DNA of 64,000 nt from Culturomica sp. (GTDB taxonomy: Bacteria; Bacteroidota; Bacteroidia; Bacteroidales; Marinifilaceae): NCBI GenBank assembly GCA_031262745.1, contig JAISHE010000065.1, positions 23,405 through 87,404 on the forward strand, written 5' to 3'. Each line of letters begins with the position of its first letter. The stretch's first letter is position 1. The position numbers were made by a program, and so were the translations under genes. The notes under the pieces were generated by a model, which was not told the DNA's origin, ran no database searches, and saw nothing but the letters and a program-made list of their open reading frames with translations. Positions 36,277 to 44,496 of this stretch are shown here, in pieces.

Positions 36277-37330
36277 AATCACAGGGGTTATCGGAGAGAA
36301 CCCTATTCAGCAACAGTACAGCGACACTTGCGCTATCAAATCGCAACAGTTAATCATGCAGGAGTTTGGAATTGACGTATCGGAGACACAACTTGTCGAG
36401 ATTGCAGCCGAAGCTGGAATCTATCAATCCGGAGAGGGAACTCCCATGGGTTATACCGGGGTATTGTTGGATCAAGTCGGAATACCGGTATCCCAAATGG
36501 AATCGGCCAATATCTTTGACCTTACCAACGAATTAGCGCAAGGCCACAAAGTGATTATCGGCGTGGATTCAGGCGAATTATGGGCAAAAAGCAGCGGTCT
36601 TGGAGAGCAATTCAAGGAGTGGTGGGACGATCTTTGGGGGAACAATGAGGCCGATCATGCTTTGATTGTTTCCAGCATAGACAATCAAAATCCCGATGAT
36701 CCACAGGTGGTACTGACCGATCCCGGTTCAGGTGAAATTCGGCACTATCCGTTGGATGAATTTATGGATGCATGGAAAGATTCAAACTGTTTTATGGTTT
36801 CGACCGATGTTGCTCCAGCTGAATTTACAGCTATGCAGATACAAAACAACCAACCTATTTCGCATTTAGCCGATATCGGCGGGGTTAGCTATAACGATTT
36901 TCAGTATTTTCATGACATCTCGCAATCCCTACCCCCTATGGATATTTGGGATTATACTGCCAATCCCTTCCATCCGATACATTCGTTGATGGATACCTAT
37001 ACCTTGTGTGGAGACAACGTCATCGGGTTTAGCGACTTTGGCGCGTTTGACTTTTATCAACACGTTGATATCATGCAATTATCTAACTATCTGACAGAAA
37101 CGTCTTATAATAATTACAACTTTCTGTCTCAATCCTTTCCCGATACCATGTCATCCATGCAGGCCGATTTAGCCGCACTACCTCCCGATGACCCTGCACT
37201 CGTCCATGACTTTTTCGAGCATTATGATGTCGGCGACAACACGGAAATATCCGATTTTACCCAATCACAAGCACACGCCATGGAGCTGTGCGATCTATTC
37301 GGAATTGAACACGACTTTTTTCTAATCTAA
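36266..37330 (+). CDS. C39-like cysteine peptidase domain protein
   Basis: The protein has 354 residues. The N-terminal domain (1-185) reads as a papain-like C39-type peptidase: Cys22 in QQQYSDTCAIKSQQLIMQEF, GTPMGYTGVLLDQVGIPVSQ, His131 in EADHALIVSS and Asp152 in VLTDPGSGEIRHYPLDEF. The C-terminal half (about 190-354) is acidic, rich in Asp/Tyr/Asn/Phe, and unlike anything I know. There is no ABC-transporter domain, no signal peptide and no membrane helix, so it is not a bacteriocin exporter. It overlaps the sigma gene and precedes a dynamin gene by 7 bases. It may be a processing enzyme, an effector, or a peptide-binding protein of the cluster. Confidence 0.65.
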   Translation: MANEITGVIGENPIQQQYSDTCAIKSQQLIMQEFGIDVSETQLVEIAAEAGIYQSGEGTPMGYTGVLLDQVGIPVSQMESANIFDLTNELAQGHKVIIGVDSGELWAKSSGLGEQFKEWWDDLWGNNEADHALIVSSIDNQNPDDPQVVLTDPGSGEIRHYPLDEFMDAWKDSNCFMVSTDVAPAEFTAMQIQNNQPISHLADIGGVSYNDFQYFHDISQSLPPMDIWDYTANPFHPIHSLMDTYTLCGDNVIGFSDFGAFDFYQHVDIMQLSNYLTETSYNNYNFLSQSFPDTMSSMQADLAALPPDDPALVHDFFEHYDVGDNTEISDFTQSQAHAMELCDLFGIEHDFFLI

Positions 37331-37337
37331 TACTACT

Positions 37338-39113
37338 ATGACCCAAAATATGATTTCCATAATGGACAATATCGTCCTTTCTCTCAAGCCTATTTTGTCT
37401 AAAAAGAATCGGGAAAAAGAATTCGCAGCGATCGAAGAACATTTGCAAAGCATCAAAAACCGAGAAACCGGCATACTAATTTGCGGAGAATTTAAACGAG
37501 GTAAATCATCGTTCATCAACGCATTTTTGGAACAAGAACTTTGTCCGGTCGATACAAATATTGCCACGGCGGCAGTGTCAATAATTCGATATGGCGAAAC
37601 CCCCAAAATTGTCCGTTGGTATGGTGATTTCAGTGACCCAAAATCGGAAACATTCAATTCGCTGGAAGAAATATCCCGTTATGTCGAAGCTCAATCCAAA
37701 GATAGCGACAACACGATTTGGCTGGACATCGAAGTTCCCAACGTAAAACTAAAGAATGGCATTGTGCTGATTGATACTCCTGGGGTTGGCGGTCTCGATC
37801 CGCGTCACGCATTTTTGACAAACTATTTTATGCCGAAAGCGGACATCGTACTTTTTGTTACCGACAAAGACTCGCCTCTTTCGGCATCGGAGATTGATTT
37901 CTATAAAGATAAAATAGCTTCAAAAGCTCGTCAAAATATCATATTGGTCAATAAATCCGACCTGTTTAAATCGGAAGAAGAGCAATCGAAATGGATTGTC
38001 GATGTACAGGATAAATGTGGAACACCCGAAAAAACGCCAGAAGCAATACCTATTTCTGCCAAATTGAAATCAGAATACCTGAAAAGTAAAGATGCCGAAG
38101 ACTTGAATGAATCGAATTTCGAAGCACTCGAAAAAGAGATTGAGAAGTTGACAGAAACTTTCCGAAAGGGGTTATTATTGCAACTGAAAGAGCAGATTTT
38201 GAGTGTATTGGAAGAAATGCGTGGTTTATTGACAATACAGCTCGAACAGATCAAAGAGCCCGATCCTCAGTTAATCGCGAGACTGGAGGGCGAGATGAGA
38301 TCCATCGAGGAACAAAAGCAAAAATTAGAGAACCCCAATTCGGAATATCGGATCAAAATCAATTCCATCATCACCCAGTCGAGAAATAATGTCGACTTGC
38401 GTTTGCGGGAAGGGAGTATTATGTTGTCGGCCGATAAATTGAGAGAATTGGCTGATTCTTCTCAGGCACGGGAAAATCCTGACTGGTTGCAGAGGCAGAT
38501 GAACAACGCTATCGGTATCTTGGCTTCTGAGTTAGATACAATGATAGATGATGCCTTTGCTCAGGTAATGCTTCTGGTCGGAAGTAATACAAATTCTCTC
38601 TCGACATCTCGTTTCGAGCATACAATCAATGTGAATCTCACGCCAACAGAACGATCATTTGGAACGGTGGCGTGCGACACAGCTCGACATGCACTATCCG
38701 CATTTGGGCTCGGTATGGCAGTCTCTTTCTTAACAGGCGGAGTAGCATTGCCTCTGTTGGTGGCGGGTGGTTTTTTATTCGGGACTGCTCGAGATGCTTC
38801 AAGAAATAGACGCGCCAATGATATTATCGCTAAACTAAATCCACAAATTCAAATTGCGACCCAGCACTTAAGCAGTTATATTGCCTCTCGTTTTGCGACA
38901 TTTAATCAGGAATTGATTCATGTTTTGCAGGAAGGGATGCAAAAAATGATCGAGAATAAAACGACGGTTATCAATTCCCTCACCAAACTGAAAGTTGAAA
39001 GTGCACAACAGAAACAACTCCGCGCCAAATTGCTGAATGAAGAATTAAAGCCGATAGAGAATCTGATGACCACCACTCGGTTGTATCTCAGCAACCCTCT
39101 CGAAAAGTCATAA
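37338..39113 (+). CDS. Bacterial dynamin-like GTPase A
   Basis: The protein has 591 residues. The dynamin-type GTPase domain has G1 GEFKRGKSSF (50-59), G2 Thr near DTNIATAAVSI, G3 DTPGVGG (from Asp146) and G4 NKSD (205-208). A long helical stalk follows, with coiled coil around 310-330. A hydrophobic Gly-rich hairpin (about 454-484, MAVSFLTGGVALPLLVAGGF) is the likely membrane-insertion paddle, then helices to the C-terminus. Bacterial dynamins often act in pairs in membrane remodelling. A second one starts 3 bases after this stop, arguing for a heteromeric complex. Confidence 0.85.
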   Translation: MTQNMISIMDNIVLSLKPILSKKNREKEFAAIEEHLQSIKNRETGILICGEFKRGKSSFINAFLEQELCPVDTNIATAAVSIIRYGETPKIVRWYGDFSDPKSETFNSLEEISRYVEAQSKDSDNTIWLDIEVPNVKLKNGIVLIDTPGVGGLDPRHAFLTNYFMPKADIVLFVTDKDSPLSASEIDFYKDKIASKARQNIILVNKSDLFKSEEEQSKWIVDVQDKCGTPEKTPEAIPISAKLKSEYLKSKDAEDLNESNFEALEKEIEKLTETFRKGLLLQLKEQILSVLEEMRGLLTIQLEQIKEPDPQLIARLEGEMRSIEEQKQKLENPNSEYRIKINSIITQSRNNVDLRLREGSIMLSADKLRELADSSQARENPDWLQRQMNNAIGILASELDTMIDDAFAQVMLLVGSNTNSLSTSRFEHTINVNLTPTERSFGTVACDTARHALSAFGLGMAVSFLTGGVALPLLVAGGFLFGTARDASRNRRANDIIAKLNPQIQIATQHLSSYIASRFATFNQELIHVLQEGMQKMIENKTTVINSLTKLKVESAQQKQLRAKLLNEELKPIENLMTTTRLYLSNPLEKS

Positions 39114-39116
39114 ACT

Positions 39117-40697
39117 ATGCCTGAAGGATTCAACATTACCGACAAAATCGAAGATGCGATTGCCGATATCCGAAAAGAGATTTCCGGATATCCTTCTTTA
39201 ATCGCGTTGGATCAACAGTTTGCCACCATTCCCGACAAGCTACACGAGCCGATGCAATTGGCCATTGTTGGGAAGATTAGCTCCTCCAAATCGACGTTGG
39301 TCAATGCAATTTTGGGAGAGGCGGAAGTGGTGCGTACCGGAGCGATGGAAGAGACATGGAATGTCAGTTGGTTGAAATACGGCAGTCCTGATGCGCCTAT
39401 TATCGTTCATTATAAAGACGCTGACAGGGCTTCCGAGAAAGTGGATCGCAACGAATGGGCTAATTGGGCTAATCGCCACCGAGATGGTAACGAACAGTTG
39501 AAAAACGCCATCTCATGGATCGAAGTCACCTATCCACATCCGATTCTACAACAGATTAACATCATTGACACCCCTGGGCTGGATTCGTTTGTGGGTATCG
39601 ACTCTCAAAATACCATTGATTTTTTGAGGAAGGTCAGACCGGATGCTATTGTGATGCTTTTTTCCAAAAACATCAATGAAAATACGCTGGATGAAATCCG
39701 AAATTTCAGACAGGAGGTCGGTGCTGGGTTTTCGCCGATCAATGCCATCGGCGTGCTTTCTAAAATTGATGATTTCTGGAACTCTGATTCCGATCAAGAA
39801 CCGATTGACGAGGGAAATCGAATTATCGAAAGCCTGATGTCGCAGGAAATTGTAAAAAACACATTGTTCAAAATTTACCCGCTATCGGCTTGGGTTGCTC
39901 TCTCTGCCTACCGAATAAATGAGGATGACCTATCTACCTTCGATCAGTTGCAGAAACTTCCGCAAGAGGTTTTAAATAGGCTTTTCAAATCGGCGAAACG
40001 ATTTGTTACCGACTATCCCGATGTACCTGTTGCGGGTTCGCGAAGGGCGGAACTCTCTGGCATCTATGGTCGCTATGGCATTTGGCTAATTTTGGAACAT
40101 CTAAAAAACGGTGGATCCGCTACAATTCTTGACCTTCATAAGCTGTTATTGCGAAAAAGTGGCTTCGACCGTTTTTTGGAAGTCCTGCAAAATCACTTCG
40201 TGCAACAGGCTGCTACAATCAAAGTACATAGCCTGATCGTTTGGCTTTCGGCAGAAATACGCAAGACCACTAATGATTACCCCGCTAATGCCGAAGAGCG
40301 ATTTGTGCTTGGAAAAATCATTCGGATTATGGATGATTTAGTACGAATGGTTAAATTGCAGTCGAATGTAATAGACTTCGCCAAGGAGTATTACGAAGGT
40401 CGTCTTGATCTCGAACCGGAAGAATTTGAGGAATTGCGGCGGGTGAATGGAGAATTTGGATTTTCCTGTATCGAACGTACTGGTCTGGATGCCAATGCTA
40501 CTCCGGAGGAGATGATCGAGATGTGCTCACAACGGATTCGTTTCTGGCGAATAGAACTCAATACGACAGGGGTTAGTTTCCCGTCGCTTGCACGTTTTAT
40601 GAAACAAATGCTGGCTTCTTATTCTGTCTTGTCGGCAGAAATTGTTTCAGCCAAACACAAATTGGAATCGTCTAAAAACTTTTTATTTGGGAAATAG
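39117..40697 (+). CDS. Bacterial dynamin-like GTPase B
   Basis: The protein has 526 residues. GTPase motifs: G1 VGKISSSKSTLVNAIL (from Gly52), G3 DTPGLDSF (from Asp151) and a G4-like SKID within GVLSKIDDFW. The C-terminal half is helical and has no clear hydrophobic paddle, unlike its neighbour, so it is probably the soluble partner. G1 differs from dynamin A (GKISSSKST against GEFKRGKSS), so the two are old paralogues rather than a recent duplication. It starts 3 bases after dynamin A and ends 10 bases before the Hsp70-FHA gene. Confidence 0.82.
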   Translation: MPEGFNITDKIEDAIADIRKEISGYPSLIALDQQFATIPDKLHEPMQLAIVGKISSSKSTLVNAILGEAEVVRTGAMEETWNVSWLKYGSPDAPIIVHYKDADRASEKVDRNEWANWANRHRDGNEQLKNAISWIEVTYPHPILQQINIIDTPGLDSFVGIDSQNTIDFLRKVRPDAIVMLFSKNINENTLDEIRNFRQEVGAGFSPINAIGVLSKIDDFWNSDSDQEPIDEGNRIIESLMSQEIVKNTLFKIYPLSAWVALSAYRINEDDLSTFDQLQKLPQEVLNRLFKSAKRFVTDYPDVPVAGSRRAELSGIYGRYGIWLILEHLKNGGSATILDLHKLLLRKSGFDRFLEVLQNHFVQQAATIKVHSLIVWLSAEIRKTTNDYPANAEERFVLGKIIRIMDDLVRMVKLQSNVIDFAKEYYEGRLDLEPEEFEELRRVNGEFGFSCIERTGLDANATPEEMIEMCSQRIRFWRIELNTTGVSFPSLARFMKQMLASYSVLSAEIVSAKHKLESSKNFLFGK

Positions 40698-40707
40698 ACA
40701 GGGAAGT

Positions 40708-42120
40708 ATGGATAACTGGATGAGCATAGATTTTGGCACGAGTTCATCGGCCGTGGCGATCATTCGCAACGAGACACCCGAATTGGCACCGCCATTGGAT
40801 AGTGATGCTGTGGATAGCAAACTTTTTTCCTCGGTGGCCTATGTCGATAAACACGAGAATATTTGGACTTGCCGACAGGCAGAATTAATGGGGCGGCAAG
40901 ATCCCAGCCGATTCTTGCGTGAATTCAAGCTGGATATTCGTGACGGTCGAGTTCTGTTTGATTCGGAGGTTACTTATGTCCAACTTGTTGCCGAAATATT
41001 GAAAACCATGAAAGAAGCGGCAGAAAGATTCCTTAACGACTCTATTGAAAACCTCGTATTGACCGTGCCGGCTACCTATTACGATGATGATGAGAAAACT
41101 ATTGTAATGAAGCAGGCTGCAGGAGAGTGTGGTGCCGGTTTTAAACGGATCGAGATATTGAAAGAAGCCCAAGCTGCCGCCGTTTACTACGATTATCTCG
41201 AAGGACAGAGCGGAGGTCGAACATTAGTTTATGATTTGGGCGGTGGAACTTTTGATGCGGTGATTGTAGAACATTTAGAGACGGAATATCGATTGGTAGG
41301 TCACCATGCAGGATTGGAAGTAGGCGGAAAATTCTTTACCGAAAAAATACTGCTCGATTATCTTGTCAAAGCAGGCATCGGTCGGCGACAGGCAACCAAC
41401 GACCATCGGCAAAGATGCGAAGAGATCAAACGGCAATTATCTTACCGCGAAACGCTACCTCCGATCACGGGCGAAAGCTATACCCTGACCCGTTCTGAAT
41501 TTGAGCACCTGATTTCCTCCGATCTGGACAAGACGCTGGAATCGTGTGGTACTCTGCTTCGGCAGACCGAACTCCAATGGTCGGATTTGAATCGGGTGTT
41601 ATTAATCGGGGGTTCGTGTCGAATTCCGTTGGTGCGGCAAAAAATAGAGGGTCGTTTGCATGGTATGAACGCCGAAAACACGCATATCGTGTGGCAATGT
41701 ACCGAAAACAAGAAAACGATCGACCCTCAATCAGCCGTGGCATTGGGAGCTGCTGTGTACGCCATGCGGAAATTCATCATTCCGCCACCGGAGCCGGTAA
41801 CCATCGGTGTGTTACGAAATAGCTTCACTGGCGAACTTTACGCCTTAAAAGAGGGCGAAAACGTTTTTGGGCGCAGTACAAATGATGCTGATTTTGCTTT
41901 TCCTAAGGACGAGAGAATGAGCCGTCGTCATTTTTCCATCGAAGTAACCTTCAACGGTTCGACCTACGAATATCGGCTTACCGACCTAAGGAGTAGCCAC
42001 GGAACAATCGTCGACAACATGGCTCTGAGTCATCAATACACCTTTGCCCCCACGAGTGCGGTGCTGAAAGGTGGTGAGAAGATCAGCGCAGGAACGACAA
42101 AATTTGACTTTACAATATAA
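40708..42120 (+). CDS. Hsp70-family ATPase fused to a C-terminal FHA domain
   Basis: The protein has 470 residues from ATG 40708, which has an AGGGAAG ribosome site. The frame is also open from 40642 but would overlap the dynamin gene. An actin-like Hsp70 nucleotide domain (1-350) has phosphate-1 IDFGTSSSAVAI, LVLTVPATYYDDDE, phosphate-2 VYDLGGGTFDAVIVE and adenosine motif IGGSCRIPLVRQ. The usual substrate-binding domain is absent. In its place an FHA domain (about 375-465) has GRSTNDADF (from 388), SRRHFSIEV and SSHGTIVDN, the phosphothreonine-binding residues. It probably reads phosphorylation by the kinase two genes downstream. Confidence 0.85.
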   Translation: MDNWMSIDFGTSSSAVAIIRNETPELAPPLDSDAVDSKLFSSVAYVDKHENIWTCRQAELMGRQDPSRFLREFKLDIRDGRVLFDSEVTYVQLVAEILKTMKEAAERFLNDSIENLVLTVPATYYDDDEKTIVMKQAAGECGAGFKRIEILKEAQAAAVYYDYLEGQSGGRTLVYDLGGGTFDAVIVEHLETEYRLVGHHAGLEVGGKFFTEKILLDYLVKAGIGRRQATNDHRQRCEEIKRQLSYRETLPPITGESYTLTRSEFEHLISSDLDKTLESCGTLLRQTELQWSDLNRVLLIGGSCRIPLVRQKIEGRLHGMNAENTHIVWQCTENKKTIDPQSAVALGAAVYAMRKFIIPPPEPVTIGVLRNSFTGELYALKEGENVFGRSTNDADFAFPKDERMSRRHFSIEVTFNGSTYEYRLTDLRSSHGTIVDNMALSHQYTFAPTSAVLKGGEKISAGTTKFDFTI

Positions 42121-42134
42121 AAACTACTAAAAAA

Positions 42135-42788
42135 ATGAAAACATGCAGTAAATGCGGAGCAGAGAACCCCGACGATGCAAAATTTTGTAGCCGGTGCGGT
42201 GCGACTTTTAAACCAACCATCCCGATTCGGTGGAAAGAGACACATCTGGTGGATGCATGGGGCTTTGTACTTCTAATGTCGTTGTCGCTAACAATTGTTA
42301 CGGGATTATTCGGAATATTAAACCTTTGTGATCTTATTTTGGTAACCACGGGTAATGGTGAATTTGTAAAATTTGAAACATTTATGGGCATCGGGGTATC
42401 CCTTTGTTGTATCGTCATCTTCTATATTTCAATGAGGGATATTATCCGGACAATTCAAGGAGTCAAAAATCTAAAAAAAATGGCAAGCGCGGTGGAGGAT
42501 ACTAAATGGCGTTTTCGACTCATTACCAAAGCAGGAAAGGTAGGCCTCTATGACTGGAAAGAGAAAAAAGTGTTATTTCCAGTTGAATATGATTTGATCG
42601 AAAGACAAAGTCCGGATTCTTATTATTATACAGTAAAACGAAATGGTAAATATGGTCTTTACAGTCTGCTTATAGGGACAATCGTCCCCTGCGAGTGGGA
42701 TGCTGTAACCCCGTTTGTCAATAATGTAGCAACCCTAACCAAAAACAACACAACCAAACAAGTCGATACGGCTGGAAATATATTTTAA
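42135..42788 (+). CDS. Zinc-ribbon membrane protein with WG-like repeats
   Basis: The protein has 217 residues. A zinc ribbon with Cys4, Cys7, Cys18 and Cys21 (CSKCGAENPDDAKFCSRCG) comes first. Two membrane helices follow (about 43-70 and 84-103). A C-terminal cytoplasmic part has two WG-type beta repeats (KAGKVGLYDWKEKKVLFPVE and NGKYGLYSLLIGTIVPCEWD). It is the first of a set of small proteins in this cluster with near-identical N-terminal zinc ribbons. Function unknown. It lies between the Hsp70-FHA gene and the kinase gene, with short spacers of 14 and 6 bases. Confidence 0.72.
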   Translation: MKTCSKCGAENPDDAKFCSRCGATFKPTIPIRWKETHLVDAWGFVLLMSLSLTIVTGLFGILNLCDLILVTTGNGEFVKFETFMGIGVSLCCIVIFYISMRDIIRTIQGVKNLKKMASAVEDTKWRFRLITKAGKVGLYDWKEKKVLFPVEYDLIERQSPDSYYYTVKRNGKYGLYSLLIGTIVPCEWDAVTPFVNNVATLTKNNTTKQVDTAGNIF

Positions 42789-42794
42789 AACACT

Positions 42795-43928
42795 ATGATA
42801 GGAGAAATCATCAACGGTTATAAAATAACCGAAAAAATCGGAGAAGGTGGCATGGCCACCGTTTACAAGGGTGTACATATCAATTCGACCCAATTTGCAA
42901 AAGCCTTCAAAGTGGTACGACCCGACAGAGCGGAGAACAATCCGGCTCTGTACACCCGTTTTTTGAGGGAAATAGAACTATTGAATCGGTTGGACGGACA
43001 TCAGAACATTGTGAGAGCTGAAAATGTGCATCATCACAACAACACAACCGTGTTGGAAATGGAATATCTGGATGGGCTCGATTTGCAACAATTCATCGAG
43101 AAAAAAGCACCTAATGGATTATCGGATGTTTCGCAATTGAAAAAAATAGCCAAGCAAATTTTGGAAGGTCTGAGCGTTGCCCACGCCAATGGTATTTTAC
43201 ACTTAGATATCAAGCCGAGCAATATTTTTCGCACAAGATATGGACACCTCAAATTGCTCGATTTTGGTATTGCCACAGTGGTTGGCGAAAAGGCCGAAAA
43301 CATTCAAGGGGCAAGGTTGGTGACAATGAAGACAGAAACAGGCGAATCGACCTTTAAGGGTACCGCCGCATTTGCCAGCCCCGAGCAGCAGGCCGGAACA
43401 ACTTTGGGTGTGACATCCGACATCTTCTCGTTCGGCAAAACATTGCATTTTATCACCACCGGCACCAACGATCCGAGTGCAGAATGTACCGTTGCTCCTT
43501 TTGATGCCATCATTAACAAATGCACGCAAGATAAACCCAGACTTCGTTTTCAAAATTGTCAGGAGATTCTGGATTGGATAGAGAACCCACCTGCCAAAAC
43601 AACGAACATTCTTGACTGGATGGAGAACCCAGGGCCTGCTAAAACAACAAAATGTTCAGGTTGTGGCAAAAAGATTGACGGCTCGGTCAAATTCTGTCCC
43701 CATTGTGGAACAAAACAGGAATCATCTCCAAAGCCGGAACTAAAATGCCCGCATTGCGGAACTGTCAGTAAAACCCCGGGGACTTTTTGTGGTAATTGCG
43801 GAAAATCTCTTCAATACTCTCCGGTTCAGTACAAAGCCTGCCCCACCTGTGGAAAGCAGTATAAAATGTCAGATAATTTCTGCAACTATTGTGTCCCCGC
43901 CACCAAACTCGTGGTCAAAACAAAATAA
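42795..43928 (+). CDS. Hanks-type Ser/Thr protein kinase with three C-terminal zinc ribbons
   Basis: The protein has 377 residues. The kinase domain (about 8-265) has glycine loop IGEGGMATVYKG (from 15), catalytic Lys39 in AKAFKVV, catalytic loop HLDIKPSN (His136, Asp138), DFG (Asp156) and an APE-like SPEQ. HLD replaces HRD, so it is a non-RD kinase, possibly without activation-loop control. There is no membrane helix. The C-terminal 90 residues carry three CxxC pairs: CSGCGKKIDGSVKFCPHCG, CPHCGTVSKTPGTFCGNCG and CPTCGKQYKMSDNFCNYC. It pairs functionally with the PP2C gene at 46366 and the FHA protein at 40708. Confidence 0.87.
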   Translation: MIGEIINGYKITEKIGEGGMATVYKGVHINSTQFAKAFKVVRPDRAENNPALYTRFLREIELLNRLDGHQNIVRAENVHHHNNTTVLEMEYLDGLDLQQFIEKKAPNGLSDVSQLKKIAKQILEGLSVAHANGILHLDIKPSNIFRTRYGHLKLLDFGIATVVGEKAENIQGARLVTMKTETGESTFKGTAAFASPEQQAGTTLGVTSDIFSFGKTLHFITTGTNDPSAECTVAPFDAIINKCTQDKPRLRFQNCQEILDWIENPPAKTTNILDWMENPGPAKTTKCSGCGKKIDGSVKFCPHCGTKQESSPKPELKCPHCGTVSKTPGTFCGNCGKSLQYSPVQYKACPTCGKQYKMSDNFCNYCVPATKLVVKTK

Positions 43929-43930
43929 CT

Positions 43931-44230
43931 ATGGAAAAAAAATGTGAAAATTCCAAGTGTGGGGCGGAGAATCCCGATGATGCGCTGGTTTGCAGCAAAT
44001 GCGGGCAGATACTATATAACGCTTTCAAAGAGGAAAACTCGGCGCGATTCCAAAGAAAAAAGAATACGGAAAATTGGTTTCCGCCATCTTGGATAGGAGT
44101 CATTTGTTGTAGTCTGGCTTCCCGGCTTTTTGGATTAGGATGGGGATGGTCATTGCTTGTTGGAATTGTTTTGATAATTATTATTGCTATTATTGTTAAT
44201 GGTATTAAGAGTTTGTTAAAAGATTTCTAA
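43931..44230 (+). CDS. Small zinc-ribbon membrane protein
   Basis: The protein has 99 residues from ATG 43931, two bases after the kinase stop. The longer frame from 43889 overlaps the kinase and lacks the motif at its start. Zinc ribbon CENSKCGAENPDDALVCSKC sits at the N-terminus, then a charged linker, then one or two membrane helices (about 50-62 and 70-92, WSLLVGIVLIIIIAIIVNGI). It is a paralogue of the genes at 44254, 44480 and 46100 in its first 25 residues. Confidence 0.65.
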   Translation: MEKKCENSKCGAENPDDALVCSKCGQILYNAFKEENSARFQRKKNTENWFPPSWIGVICCSLASRLFGLGWGWSLLVGIVLIIIIAIIVNGIKSLLKDF

Positions 44231-44253
44231 CTTTCAACTAAAACAAAAAAGGT

Positions 44254-44496
44254 ATGGTAATAAAATGTCCATTTTGTAAAGCGGAGAATCCCGATGATAC
44301 ACGGGTTTGCAGCAAATGTGGTAAGCACATTTCAACAGATTTGATAATTTCCATTCTCCAAGTACTGAGATCAAATCAGAACCATGGCTATAATTTGATA
44401 CTTCAAGGGCTGAGATCAAAGCAGAACTATGTCAATGATATGATAATTTCCATTCTTCAACTGAAATCAAATCAGAACTATGGCGATAAAATGTAA
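44254..44496 (+). CDS. Small zinc-ribbon protein with internal repeats
   Basis: The protein has 80 residues. Zinc ribbon CPFCKAENPDDTRVCSKCGK is followed not by a membrane helix but by three imperfect repeats with the core LRSNQN-Y (RSNQNHGYN, RSKQNYVND, KSNQNYGDK). The repeats exist at DNA level too (about 44338-44497), and the last copy contains the start codon of the next gene (17-base overlap). It may be a real small protein or the relic of repeated duplication of a gene start. Confidence 0.45.
   Translation: MVIKCPFCKAENPDDTRVCSKCGKHISTDLIISILQVLRSNQNHGYNLILQGLRSKQNYVNDMIISILQLKSNQNYGDKM

Noticed and set aside
36266..37330. Bacteriocin-processing ABC exporter
   Set aside because: The peptidase-like domain stands alone, with no membrane or ABC domain and no double-glycine precursor gene nearby.
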